A stretch of 64,000 nt of DNA from Allium sativum (GCA_030737875.1 CM060912.1:203187231-203251230); one strand, 5' to 3'; positions 34,061-45,175 are shown, counted from the first letter of the stretch. Notes: a model not told the origin generated them from the sequence alone. Made by a program: numbers and translations.

Positions 34061-35216
34061 CATTTTACTATTAAAATGATAATACTTTCAAAATATCAAA
34101 ATTTGACATCTCTTTTCGATATTCATTATAAAATGAATAAAATCGACAAAATTCCCGTTCGTGTTAAAATGGCGTTTAACTACTTAACACGGCTTCACAT
34201 TTCAATATTCAATGAATATTATTTTGAAATATTCGTTAATTCTGAACTGGAATCAGACATTATCAATCACCATATAATTTTATTTATATGGATTTCACAC
34301 ACACATGTATACAACAATAATCAAACACAATCAACCATCATCCAGAGTGCTTTACACAACTGTATAAGCGTTAAATATAAATAATTAACGCTTACAAGTT
34401 ACAACAGTCTGTCAACCCATCAATTGACATACAACTAAATATTGGGATTAATGTATGTCCAATATCATCCCAACACCCGTGTGTGGTTTTCAAACAACAA
34501 ACACTGATTATCATTTGTGCAGTTGGGCGATTTGTAAAATATATCGTCCCAATCAATATCAGTCAAATGTGTGTACATAAACAAATCGTTCGATTTGTAA
34601 ATGAATATTTATTTTATTCATATACATGTTAAAAATTATATTTTTAACTATTAAAATATTTTATTCAACACATGAATATTTATTTTCCATTCCGCATCAC
34701 AATCACAATCAATTTTCATAACAACATACAATCAAACAAGTCGTCCATGGTCTGTGGACGACGGTGTCAGGTGCTGCTAAGCACCATCTGCATCCTAGTA
34801 TATATTTTAACTAGAAAATAAAATTTAAGGGAGAAGTTCTCATCTTTGGGATCCACTCCGTCATTCTTTATTAGATGGTTTTGATTTGTTTCTCGTTCGT
34901 TCCATCACAATCTGTTTCACGCGGTATATGTTAAAAATCATATTTTTAAACGATGATCTTTATAAATAAATAAATAAAAATCACATTTTTACAAATCAGT
35001 TTTCCATATAAAGATCATATTTTTATATTGCTACTTCATATATAAAAATTTCATTTTTATATGTTATTCTTATAAATAAAAATCTCATTTTTATTTGCTA
35101 TTGTCTACATAAAAATCACTTCTTTTTCTAACTAAAAATCATTTCTTTTTATGATTAAAAATCAGATCTTTTCATAATTAAAAATCATACCTTTATGTAA
35201 TTAAAAATCATACCTT

Positions 35217-35432
35217 TATGTAATTAAAAATCTATACTTCATATTGAATAAAAATCTATACTTCATATTGAATAAAAATCTATACTTCACATTGATAAAA
35301 ATCTAATTTTTATATTGATAAAAATCTAACCTTTATATTGATAAAAATCTAACCTTTATATTGATAAAAATCTAACCTTTATATTGATAAAAAATCTAAC
35401 CTTTATATTGATAATAATCTAACCTTTATAAT
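35217..35432. repeat. 23-bp tandem array, about 9 units
   Basis: Units of the form TATTGATAAAAATCTAACC plus TTTA. The left third has the variant TATACTTCA in place of AACCTTTA. Related looser units (AAAAATCAT...TTTATG) extend leftward to about 34930. Confidence 0.85.
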
Positions 35433-35529
35433 GTTCTTCATATCATAAAATAAAGAAAATAAAACCATTGTTATTTACCTTTAAAACTGAAATAAACTTG
35501 ATTACTAAATTAAATAAACTAAGCAAAAA

Positions 35530-35825
35530 AAAGCTCATTGGTTCGCGGAGAAAGGGGTCGGAGGTGCTCACTCCGGAGCTCGCGGTGGTGGCTGAAGCGG
35601 AGGGCAAACCTGCGGTGGTGCGGGGAGGGGAGTGGTGGAGGCGCGGTGCTGGGTGGAGCGCGTGATGGAGGGGAAGGTATGGGTTTTCTCGTTCGCTGAT
35701 CGGGTGGTGGAAGGAGAGGCAAAAGGAGGACAGGGAGGAGCGGGAAGAAGGGGGAGGCGGCGGTCCTCCAATGGCGACACGACAGGAGCAGCGACGGCTA
35801 GGTTTCCACCGCTGTGATGATTTTT
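35530..35825 (-). promoter_or_regulatory. GC-rich, strand-asymmetric island inside the giant LTR
   Basis: About 290 bp of high GC in otherwise very AT-rich sequence, G-rich on the plus strand and C-rich on the minus strand. On the minus strand it resembles a plant 5' leader or proline-rich coding start (MSPLEDRRLPLLPAPPCPP from 35780), and both strands are open over about 60-70 codons because stops are rare at this composition. It may be the promoter-proximal transcribed start of the LTR in minus orientation, or a captured first exon. Function is inference. Confidence 0.3.
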
Positions 35826-38800
35826 TTTTAATTTTCCTTTTCGATTTTGAAATGAACGGTAAGGGGAGAGAGTGTAAAAGTGTTGACCAAGTTTTTTTAT
35901 AATAATTTATATTATTATTATTTTAAATTCCAAGAAGCTGAATTTTCATTTCATCTCAAATTTGAACCCAATGATTGTCACCCCTAGCGTAATACCCCCA
36001 TTTCGAACGCAATGAAATATGTCCCGTAAGCCAGTTCGGCTGTTACGACTAGTTTTCGCTAAATTTAAAATATAAATCATTATAATTTAAATTCAGACGC
36101 ACATTTTATTTTACCCGGGCCACATACGGACTCCAAAAATTACAAAAAAATAAATCTGGCTATGTTTTGACGATACGGTTCTAACAAAACTAATTTCATC
36201 AAAAATTTGGAGACCGTTTGAAAAATGGTCATTTTCCAGTCGATTAAACTCAAACTAAAATTACCAAACACGTTTAAATTCACCACGTTCACATATTGAT
36301 TCCAAAAATTGTGAAAATTGGAATCTAGCGATAATTTGCCATTCTGAATCCAACAAAAGTGGTCTTGTCGAAAATGGAGGTCGTTTGCAAAATCTCCACT
36401 TTTAAGGGCTATATTTCCATAGTGACTATTCTGAATTTTCAACTGGGCATAGCTTTTTATTCCCGCTATGAAATTTCAATTTTTCAGATTCATTGGAAAG
36501 ATATTTTCAGGCAGATTCTAATATTTTTGGTTTCACTAAAATCCGGTTTAATTTGAATCCTGTACATTCATTTGAAGTTTGAAATCAAATTTTCCAACTA
36601 CCGCGCCATTTCCAATTCCTTTTATAATTAAAAAAATATTTATATTCTAATTTCGATTTAAATAAATTTATACGTTCTAATTCTATCAAAAATAAATTTT
36701 TGGTCATTATTATTTAAAATAAATCATTTTAAATATTCAAAATTCATTAAAATTGCGAAAATAAAAATTTCAAATTGGTTCTGATTTTCCGGGTTGTTAC
36801 AATCATAGCATGGAATGTTAGGAGACTTAACTCCCCTGAAAGAAAATTGGACTTGTCCAATTAACTTTCTTCTTATAAACCAAGTATTATTGGTTTACTA
36901 GTGCATTAGTTAAATCATATTGCAATTGATGGTTTTATGCACAAATTTTTTAAAAACCGTCTTTCTGTTAATAACAACAGAACTGGTGGTAGTGGTAGGA
37001 TTCTACTTTGTTGGGACTCTTGCATTTGGACTCTTAAAAATCACAATATAGACTTGCAGTACATGCGTTTTAATTTTATTAACAATGGTGGGCTGCTTAT
37101 TGATATTACTTTTGTTTATGCTTCAAATTTTGATAATGAAAGACTTATTCTTTGGAACCATATTAGCCTTTTAAATAATGTTGTTACAAAGCCTTGGGTT
37201 GTCTGGGGGGATTTCAATTATGTAATGCACTTTTCTGAAAAAAGAGGTGGCAATCCCATCCCTTTTAAAAAATTACAATTCTTTTCTATTTTTTTAATAA
37301 AAACTGGGTTGGTTGAGCCTACTATTTTTGGCAATAATTTTACATGGATATTTGGTGATTTTAGGAAAATTCACTGTAAGCTTGATAGGGTTTTTGTTAA
37401 TAATATATTAATTAACTCTTTTCCCAAATTTAAATGTTATACTTTGCCTCAAGCTTCTAGTGATCATACTCCCTTCAATGTATTTTATCTGAAGATAGCT
37501 TTCAGAAATCACATTTTCCTTTTAGGTTTAAAAATGGCTGGGTTATTGAAAATGATTATAAAGATATTGTCAAAAACAGCCTATCATTTAATGTTGAGGG
37601 CACTGCACAATTTAAATTCAGAAATATGCCGCATTCTGTTAAAACAAGTCTTAAAAACTGGAATATAATAAAAAATAAAAAATATTAATATTATAAGAAA
37701 GGATTGTGAAGATCTTCAGAATAACATTGATTTAGACAATTCTGATGCTAATCAAGTTGATAACTTCTTTAGTATGCCAAAAAAAAAAAAAAAATCTAAT
37801 CAATGAACTCCATATTGAAAGTGTCAACAATAGGCAAAAGGATAAAATTGATTGGTTGACTAGTCGTGATACTTCTAGCAAATTTTTCTATGCTGAAATG
37901 ACATGCAGAAAACATAGAAATGATATTGGTAAACTCATTGATAATAAGGGTAACTTTATTAATAGTGCATAAAAGCTAGAGAAGGAAGCTATTGAATACT
38001 TCTCTAACCTTTACTACACTGAACATGTTACCATTAATTTTCCCCATATATTAACTAAATGTTTTCTTCATCCAAACAGTGAGCAAATATTTCTTGAGCC
38101 TGTCAATATTAATGAGATTCATAGCATTTTTTTCAATGCTAATATTGATAAAAGGCCTGGCCCAGATGGTTTTGGTGCTAAGTTTTATAAAAATCATTGG
38201 GATGATATTAAATATCCTCTTTTTGAAGCTATTTCTGAATTTTTTAATTTTGGAAACATCCTCAAAAATGTTAATCATACTTTTATCACTTTAGTTCCTA
38301 AAGTTGCCTCTCCAAAAGATACCAGTGATTTTAGGTCTATTGCTTATTTTAAGTTTCTTTATAAAATCATTTCTTCAATTATGTGTAATAGAATGAAAGT
38401 TTTTCTTTCTTTTTTGATTTCTGAAAATCAAAGTGCTTTTATCCCAAACAGACCGATTGTTGATTACACTCTATTAGCTCATGAGCTATTAAGAGATTTT
38501 AATTCTACTATTGCAAATAAGATGTGTATGAAAATAGATCTGCACAAAGCTTTTGATAGAATAAATAAACTTTTTATTATTCACATGATGAAACAACTTG
38601 GATTTTGTGACAAATTTTGTAATTGGATTAAAGAATGCATTTGTAATGTCACTTTTTTTTGTTCTTATAAATGGTTCTCCATGTGGATTTATTAAAAGTA
38701 ATAGGGGCATAAGACAGGGAGACCCTCTTTCCCCCTACTTATTTACTATTTCTATGGACTATTTCTCTCTTCAAATGGATAGAGAGCTAATTTCAAAAAA

Positions 38801-40444
38801 TTTAAAGCCTCTAAACACTATAACTCCTTTTGCCACTCCTCTTTTATATGCAAATGATCTTCTTTTTTTATAAATGCTGATATTTATAATGCTGCTATTA
38901 TTAAAGATATTTGGGTAATATTAAATTATATGCTGGGTTGGATATCGAAGAAAATAAAAGCAAAATTTACTTTAATAAGCATTGTAAAAATAAAGATGAT
39001 ATCCTCAAAATACTAAATTTTAAAGAGGGTACTCTTCCTGTAAAGTATTTAGGTCTTCCCCTTAGCATTAATTTGATTAAAGATAAAGATTGTCATAGGC
39101 TTATTGAAATCATACAAAATAAAATTGAAAATTAGTCTCGTATACTTTTATCTATAGCAGATAGGATGGAGTTAATTCATACTGTTATTACTCCTATTTT
39201 TCTTTACTGGGCCCAACCCACAATATTCCTATTATTGTTATTGATAAAATTGAGAAATTATGTGCCAATTTCATTTAGAATGGTAGATATCATAAAGTTG
39301 CATGGGATGTTATTACTCAGCCTAAAGAAGCGAGTGGTCTCGGGTTTATAAATTTTAGAGATTTGAAAGACACATGCAATTATAAGCTTTTTTGGCATTA
39401 CCTAGAAAATAATTCTCTTTGGAAAAAATGGAAGAAATCCAAGTATACCAAAAATATTAATTTTTGGAATATGAAGATTGAAAATCATTTTTCATACACT
39501 TGGCAAAATATTCTTAATTGTAGAGAGATTGGCAGAAAGCTTATTGCTAGAAAATTAAAGACGGTAGAAATACCAGTCTTTGGTTTGACCCTTGGATCAA
39601 TGGCCAGTCTTTGATTAATCTTTTAGGATGGAATAATCTGCTTTAATTAGGAAATACAAATGCAAATGTTGATTTCATCCTCCTAAATTATATGTGGAAT
39701 ACCAATCTTCATGCTGCTGCATCTATTTTCAGTTCTGCTATTAGCAAAATTGAAATAGATACTAATATAAGTGAAGATGCATGGTACTTGAAGCTTTCAA
39801 CCAAAGACAACTTCTCTTTAAAAAACACTTGGAATTATATTAAAGGAGAATTTGTTTTTGTTGAATGGTGCAATGTTGTTTGGAATAGTGCAAATTATCC
39901 TAAAATGACCTACTATACTTATTTTACTATTCTAAACAAATTGCCTACTAGAGACAAATATTTTGAATGAAGTACTAATGGTAATGCTAGATGTCTACTA
40001 TGTAAATCTGAGAATGAAATCACTGAACGTTTATTTTTTTATTGCTCATTCTCTAGATTTATTTGGTATAATATTAAATCCAAGCTTAATTTCAATCTGC
40101 ATATTTCTCTGAATAGACTCAGAGATAATATTCAGTACATTCACAATGAGTTTAAGTCTAGAAAGGATGACTTTAACAAAGCTTGTGTTTATTTCTCTAC
40201 TTGTATTTATCATTTATGGAAAGAAAGAAATGGATGACTTCACAATGGCACTGAAAATAGTTGTTATCAACTATTGAAGTCCATTGTTTCTGAAGTTAAC
40301 ATTTTACTTCTCAAACATAGCAAGCATAATAATATTTCAAATCAATCTAACTTGCTTTTGAATGATAGTGATAGATATGAGGGAGCTATTGAGGAATACT
40401 TACAAAGGGCCAAACTTTCTTATAAGGTTAAAGACAAAGGCTAA

Positions 40445-41352
40445 AGAGAGCGATATCACAATGGCCTATCATTCATCTGGCTTCCATAATGTTGACAATC
40501 ATCCTGATATGAATAACAATTCAAGTATTAAACGGAAGTGTACAGACAGACAATTCAGTGAACCTATACAATAATTATAATAATAGAAATAATCGTTTAC
40601 CTGCTACTTGCAGGAATGATTATTCAAACAATGGTGTTCCTGATGATATGAGAAATGGCATCAAAGATGATATCTTTTTTATGAGCTACAACAAGACTGG
40701 TTTCCTACTTGAGAAGCCTGCACCCAAAAGAATGAAAAGAAAGGGAAGTAAAATGTTCCTTTTAAACAATTATAATGATTCTAAAAGACATAAAGTGGAT
40801 TTTGATACTGGTTTTTTTACCTGATGTTTCCAGATATAAGCATCAGGCTTTCAACAGTGATCTTGTCGTTGCTGCATAATAAAGTCAATAATAATTTCAA
40901 CAACTTTCTACAATGAATTGATGATTCCCACTACAAAAGTAAACTGAGTGGTGAAGTATATTACTTATCTATCTGGAATAAAGGTGAATCTAGCTGCTCA
41001 AGACAAGGAAATATCTCTTCTTTCATGGATCTAACTTTGCAGCACTCAGATCTGAAGTTTATTACTCCAGATCTGACCATTACTGGAAATCGGACATCCT
41101 ACTTTTCTGAAGATGCTTCTAGCAACTCACATAAGCAAGACAAAGGAAAGTCGAAAATTTCTCTAGAGATTTCACTTCCTTTGAGAATTAGCAGCATGAT
41201 TGCTAACAACGAGGAAACATTAAGATTGATGAGGAGAGTTTTAATGGCATGTCGAAGTATATAAGTGATGCGGAAGTCAAAAAGCCACCTTGAACCAGAT
41301 TTCTTCGATTCCCTCTAAGGGTTAAACGGGTCAGACCGGGCCGGATGGATGT
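40445..41352 (+). other. LINE 3' region or flank, no complete gene
   Basis: Short plus-strand frames at 40558-40824 and 41025-41264 have plausible composition (Asn/Lys-rich; Ser/Leu-rich) but no recognised domain. They may be the 3' untranslated part of the LINE or a separate decayed gene. No clear poly-A tail or TSD was found to fix the LINE end. Confidence 0.3.
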
Positions 41353-41600
41353 GTGTCCAAGCTCTGTCCTATAAGAATTCGGACGGACACGGACCAGACA
41401 TCATATAGCCTCGGACCAAGTCGGACAACGGATTGTACTGTCCGATATAGCCTTGGATAATTAGAAAACATCAAACATTTTAGATCGGACCGAACACTAG
41501 TGTGTCCAAGCTCTGTCCTATAAGAGAATCAGATGGACACAAACCAGACACCTTATAGCTTCGGACCGAGCCGGACAACGGACTGTCCTGTCCGATATAT
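41353..41600. repeat. Direct duplication with 149-bp period
   Basis: Two copies (about 41353-41449 and 41502-41598) share GTGTCCAAGCTCTGTCCTAT, GGACCAGACA and GGACAACGGA, with scattered differences. Both are rich in GGAC and GACC, giving the block a GC content above its surroundings. Confidence 0.75.
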
Positions 41601-41641
41601 GGTTGTAATTCCCTCTTTAACCGAAGAAGAGAGTAGCCGCC

Positions 41642-41941
41642 ATGGCTTTAAAGTTTTTTAGGGTTTGGAGGGTTTGCTGTGTTATATCAGCAGTGGGTGT
41701 TTTATTGTATGTAAGCAGCTTTGTACGTGGTTTTCTTTTCTTATTTCCTAATTTTTATTGGGCTTTCGGCCTTGGGCCATTTGTTAACAAAATTTCAAAA
41801 AAAAAGGTTCCAAATAATAGTTATCAAATTTCAAAAATAGATTTTTCTATATACTTACCAACTCAAAAAATGGTTGTTACAGACCTCTCCCCTTATGAAA
41901 ATTGCATTCTCATAATTTCCTATAGGGAAATGTTAAACTAA
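41642..41941 (+). CDS. Hypothetical small protein with hydrophobic N-terminus
   Basis: A 99-codon frame with a strong start context (GCCGCCATGGCT). The N-terminus FRVWRVCCVISAVGVLLYVS followed by FLFLFPNFYWAFGLG would form one or two membrane segments or a signal anchor. The remainder is polar without a recognisable motif, and the second half lies over AT-rich sequence. It may be a real small gene or a chance frame favoured by a good start. No homology is claimed. Confidence 0.2.
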   Translation: MALKFFRVWRVCCVISAVGVLLYVSSFVRGFLFLFPNFYWAFGLGPFVNKISKKKVPNNSYQISKIDFSIYLPTQKMVVTDLSPYENCILIISYREMLN

Positions 41942-42595
41942 TTATATTTGTAATGTACGATCATTTGTCCAATCCTCTAACTAGTTAATATTAACAGAAC
42001 CTATCATATTATGTACACTTAAAACGAATCATTCTCATTTATTTCGCATACGCAAATTTTATTGAAAAAAAATTCTTGATATTAAAATTTTCGGAATTTT
42101 TTTGCAGAATTTCCATTGTACAGTGATCCTTTTGAAATTTTACAATTGTAATAAATATTATATACATCGATCACATGGTTAAAACAACACAATATTTATC
42201 AATATTTTACCTTTAATTTAGTATTTTAAAGCAAATCACTATATGTTGTTTATGGGTTAAGCAAGCTATCTTCGCCATTTTGCACTCCATCAAGCTTCTT
42301 GTTTACTCTGTACTCAAGTCTGAATATTAGTTGATTATAGCAAGAAATAATAAACATGTATAAACTTAATGTTACTTTGCAACATTCATTCACAGTAGCC
42401 CATGGATCATGAATACATCAACTACAAAAGAAATTATGATGAAATTCACAAAACATCAAGAATTTGTTATATAAAGGAAATAAAGTCCAACAATACTGAA
42501 TCGCAATTTTAGCCAAGAAGACCTCAAAATTTCTCGAAACACTTGAAATAAAATTGGAGCTTAAGATTTTAGCTTTCTGGAATGTGTAAGATTGT
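41942..42595. other. AT-rich flank, no gene recognised
   Basis: No gene recognised. It ends with the 5-bp target site ATTGT (42591-42595) of the gypsy element. Confidence 0.5.
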
Positions 42596-42872
42596 TGTAA
42601 CACCCCGAATTTTAGCTAATACTAAAATTCTCTAATCATAGGATAAATAATCTCAGATGTGGGAATTGGGGGTAACGGGCTACGTCATTGCGTTCGTCTC
42701 GGAAAAATACGCGAAATAGAGTCCGAGTTTTCGAGAATCGGAGTCCGTACGGCCCGGTTATGGCCCAGTGAAGTTTGCAGAAAAATTAAAGCTTAAAACA
42801 GATTTAGAAATTTAAATTAGGATTTCAAATTAGAACCAGCGGGGGTAGGCGGGAAGCTTCCCGCCCTAACCA

Positions 42873-42932
42873 TGTCGACAGGCCTGTCGACAGGGGTGTC
42901 GACTTGCCTGTCGACTTGCCTGTCGACAGGGG
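42873..42932. repeat. 12-bp GTCGAC minisatellite, 5 units (5' LTR)
   Basis: Units in order: TGTCGACAGGCC, TGTCGACAGGGG, TGTCGACTTGCC, TGTCGACTTGCC, TGTCGACAGGGG. The 3' LTR has the same number of units in a different order. Confidence 0.95.
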
Positions 42933-43532
42933 CGCAGCGTCCAGAGAGCCTGGGTGCACCAGGTTGGGTTTTAGGCTGGCTTGGAGGGCTGGGTTCTAGA
43001 GATTTCCTAAATCTGACGGACCTAAACTAATCTAGGGTTAATCTAAGGGCCTAAAACACTACCTAATCCTATAAATAAGACCCTAACCCTACCCTAATTC
43101 ATTCATAATTAGATCTTGTAACTAAACTATGGAAAAATGAAACTTGATCATGGCCTCCACAAATCAATGAAGAGATTTGCAAGCTAATCAACCCCTAATC
43201 ATCTTCTTCTTCATATTTGGCAACTAGTTTTACTTCATAAGTTTGCTAATCTTGGTTTTGGTGAGTTCCTATGGCTTTAATAATCAATTGTTAAATTGAT
43301 TATGGTAGGATGTGATAAGACATGGCTATGTTTGTGGATAAATGTGTTTATGCAAGTTTGTATGATATGTGATTTGCAAGTTTTATGTTATATGCAAGGT
43401 TAGTGCCATGTTTTATGATGCAAAACACTATGTTGAACATTTATGCATATGTAACATGTTATGCAAACTATATGTGAGAGTATATGCAAGTTATATGTAA
43501 CATGATATGCAAGTTATGCATGTGATTTTATA

Positions 43533-43722
43533 CATGCTAAGTATTTGGTGTTATGCATGCTAAGTATTTGATTTTATGCATGCTAAGTATTTGATTGTAT
43601 GCATGCTAAGTGTTTGGGTTTATGCAAGTTAAGTGGTGTGTTTATGCATAACAAGTAATTGATTCTATGCATGCTAAGTAAGTGGTTTTATGCATGCTAA
43701 GTGTTTGGTATTATGCATAAAC
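43533..43722 (+). repeat. TATGCATGCTAAGTATTTG tandem array
   Basis: About nine imperfect units of roughly 20-22 bp (TTATGCATGCTAAGTATTTG). A matching array is present in the 3' LTR at about 51119-51308. Confidence 0.85.
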
Positions 43723-43744
43723 CATGACATATAAGTTTACCCTT

Positions 43745-44275
43745 TTAAATGTGATGCATACATATGCAAGATGACACCTTTATATGCTATGCATGTTTAC
43801 CCTCCTTTAAGATGCAAGTCATATATGCAAGCTCAACATGTTATGCAAGTTATGTGCATGATGTTATGTAAGTTATGTGCATGTTGTTATGCAAGTTCAT
43901 ATGCAAGTTATGTGTATGAGGGTATGCAAGTTATGTGCATGGTGTTATGCAAGTTAAGTTTATGAGATTATGCAAGTTATGTGCATGATATTATGCAAGT
44001 TATGTATATGCTTAAATGCAAGTTTAATGTGATATGCAAGTATGTGAATGCTTATGCAAGTATGTGAATGCTTATGCAAGTTATGTGTAGGCTTAAATGC
44101 ATGTTTAACATGTTATGCAAGTTATGAGAATGCTTATATGCAAGTTCAACATGTTATGCAAGATATGTGTATGATAATATGCAAGCTCATATGCAACATG
44201 TTATGCAAATCATGTGTATGATAATGTGCAAGTTTGGGTTAAATGTAGTTGGGTTAATATATGCTCATATATGCA
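43745..44275 (+). repeat. TATGCAAGTTATGTG degenerate array
   Basis: More than twenty scattered TATGCAAG motifs, many followed by TTATGTGTATG or TTATGTGCATG. The matching array in the 3' LTR is about 51331-51861. The 64-codon frame here is repeat-derived (repeated CKL/YAS) and not a gene. Confidence 0.85.
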
Positions 44276-44608
44276 AGTTGACATCCTCTTAACCCATGAC
44301 AAAGTTGTATGCTAAACCCATGATATTTGTGATGATCATCCCCTTTATTATGTCATGAAATGAGAACGATTTACGTGGGGAAACGATGGGGTTGGTAAAT
44401 ATGTTAATTAAAGTATGGTTGGGTATGATTAAGCATACCATAAAAATAAATTAACATAAGTGGGAATTTACCTATTGAGTTAGGTCTACCCCATGGGAAT
44501 TTACCTATTGAGTTAGGTCTACCCATGTTATGAAAAACTTGATATTAATTAGGGATAATTAATATGGGGGTGATTAATTAGGAGTAATTAATCGATTAAG
44601 ACACGAGG

Positions 44609-44679
44609 TTGGACTCATTTGTAGTGTAAAACTGCCCGGACCCGACCGGCCTAACCAGTTGCTACAAATGGCAGCCCAA
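44609..44679 (+). promoter_or_regulatory. Hairpin unit A (5' LTR), two stacked stems
   Basis: Outer stem TTGGACT (44609-44615) with AGCCCAA (44673-44679), one mismatch. Inner stem CATTTGTAGT with GCTACAAATG (44616-44625 and 44661-44670), ten pairs including one T-G wobble. The loop carries ACTGCCCGGACCCGACCGG and TAACCAG, with a possible CCGG/CCGG mini-stem. Preceded by CACGAGG, followed by TGTGAGAGGTC. Confidence 0.7.
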
Positions 44680-44732
44680 TGTGAGAGGTCTTGGCCATAA
44701 ATTAAATACGTGATTAAATTAAAGGCACGAGG

Positions 44733-44804
44733 TTAGACTCTGTTATGACGTAAGACTGCCCGGACCCTACCGGCTTAACCAGGCGGTCATAACAGCCAGT
44801 CTAA
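44733..44804 (+). promoter_or_regulatory. Hairpin unit B (5' LTR), same fold as unit A with different stem bases
   Basis: Outer stem TTAGACT with AGTCTAA (7 of 7 pairs). Inner stem CTGTTATGAC with GTCATAACAG (44740-44749 and 44786-44795, 10 of 10). The loop core matches unit A almost base for base (ACTGCCCGGACCCTACCGG, TAACCAG), but six of ten inner-stem pairs differ and all still pair. Confidence 0.7.
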
Positions 44805-44908
44805 TGTGGGAGGTCTTTATGGGAGATCACGGTCTTAATTAATTAAGAAACACTTAACCATATTAGCATGTAGTGGGACATGAGGGGTTAAGTGGGTGCC
44901 TTGGGTGG

Positions 44909-45175
44909 CATGTAGTAACTAGTGGGGGTGCCTTGGGTGGCATGAGGAAACTAGTGGGTTGCCTTGGGTGGCAATTGAAAATACGATTACAATACTTAAC
45001 CAAAGTGGAACATGTAATTAAACATGATTAAAGGGTTAAGTAAGTGCCTTGGGTGGCATGTGGAAATCAAGTAAGTGCCTTGGGTGGCATGTGGGAATTA
45101 AGTAAGTGCCTTGGGTGGCATGTGGGAATCAAGTAAGTGCCTTGGGTGGCATGCGGAAATCTAGTGGGTGCCTTA
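44909..45175 (+). repeat. GTGCCTTGGGTGGCATGTGG array
   Basis: Eight units sharing GCCTTGGGTGGCA or a one-base variant are spaced 25-75 bp apart. The matching array in the 3' LTR is about 52495-52761. Confidence 0.9.

Larger units (their letters stand above)
30030..36801 (-). mobile_element. 6.77-kb giant solo LTR or non-coding LTR element with perfect TSD
   Basis: The insert begins TGTAACGGCCCG (30030) and ends GGGTTGTTACA (36801). It is flanked by exact 5-bp repeats ATCAT (30025-30029 and 36802-36806), inside LINE ORF2. TG...CA ends plus a 5-bp TSD are the signature of LTR retroelements. On the minus strand it starts TGTAACAACCCGGAAAATC, close to the LTR start of the gypsy element at 42596 (TGTAACACCCCGAAT), which suggests minus orientation. 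No gag or pol motif and no second LTR-sized direct repeat were seen, so it is either an unusually long solo LTR or a large non-coding retroelement. It contains several internal arrays annotated separately, and is the better-preserved relative of 12066-15500. Confidence 0.75.
30019..40444 (+). pseudogene. LINE ORF2 (endonuclease and reverse transcriptase), split by an insertion
   Basis: The start ATG ACG ATC AT at 30019-30029 is separated from the rest by the 30030-36801 insert. Past one TSD copy the frame resumes with AWNVRRLNSPERK. The endonuclease (about 36807-37500) shows WVVWGDFNYVMH and the terminal SSDHTP. The reverse transcriptase (about 38060-38870) shows RPGPDGFGAKFYK, ISENQSAFIPNRPI and [13 protein letters not shown]. 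The catalytic box reads YANDLLFL where FADD is expected, so the first of the paired aspartates is lost. Then come LPVKYLGLPL, a decayed linker, and a zf-RVT domain (39690-40240: NARCLLCKSENEITE, YHLWKERNG). Stops and frameshifts occur throughout, for example near 36860, 37670, 37790, 38690 and 39134. The element is dead. Confidence 0.8.

Noticed and set aside
35519..35780. Overlapping proline-rich and glycine/arginine-rich frames on both strands
   Set aside because: Explained by the GC-rich composition of the island. No conserved motif, and both strands are equally open.
43771..43965. 64-codon frame with repeated Cys/Lys/Tyr pattern (also 51357-51551)
   Set aside because: Translation of the TATGCAAG repeat array.
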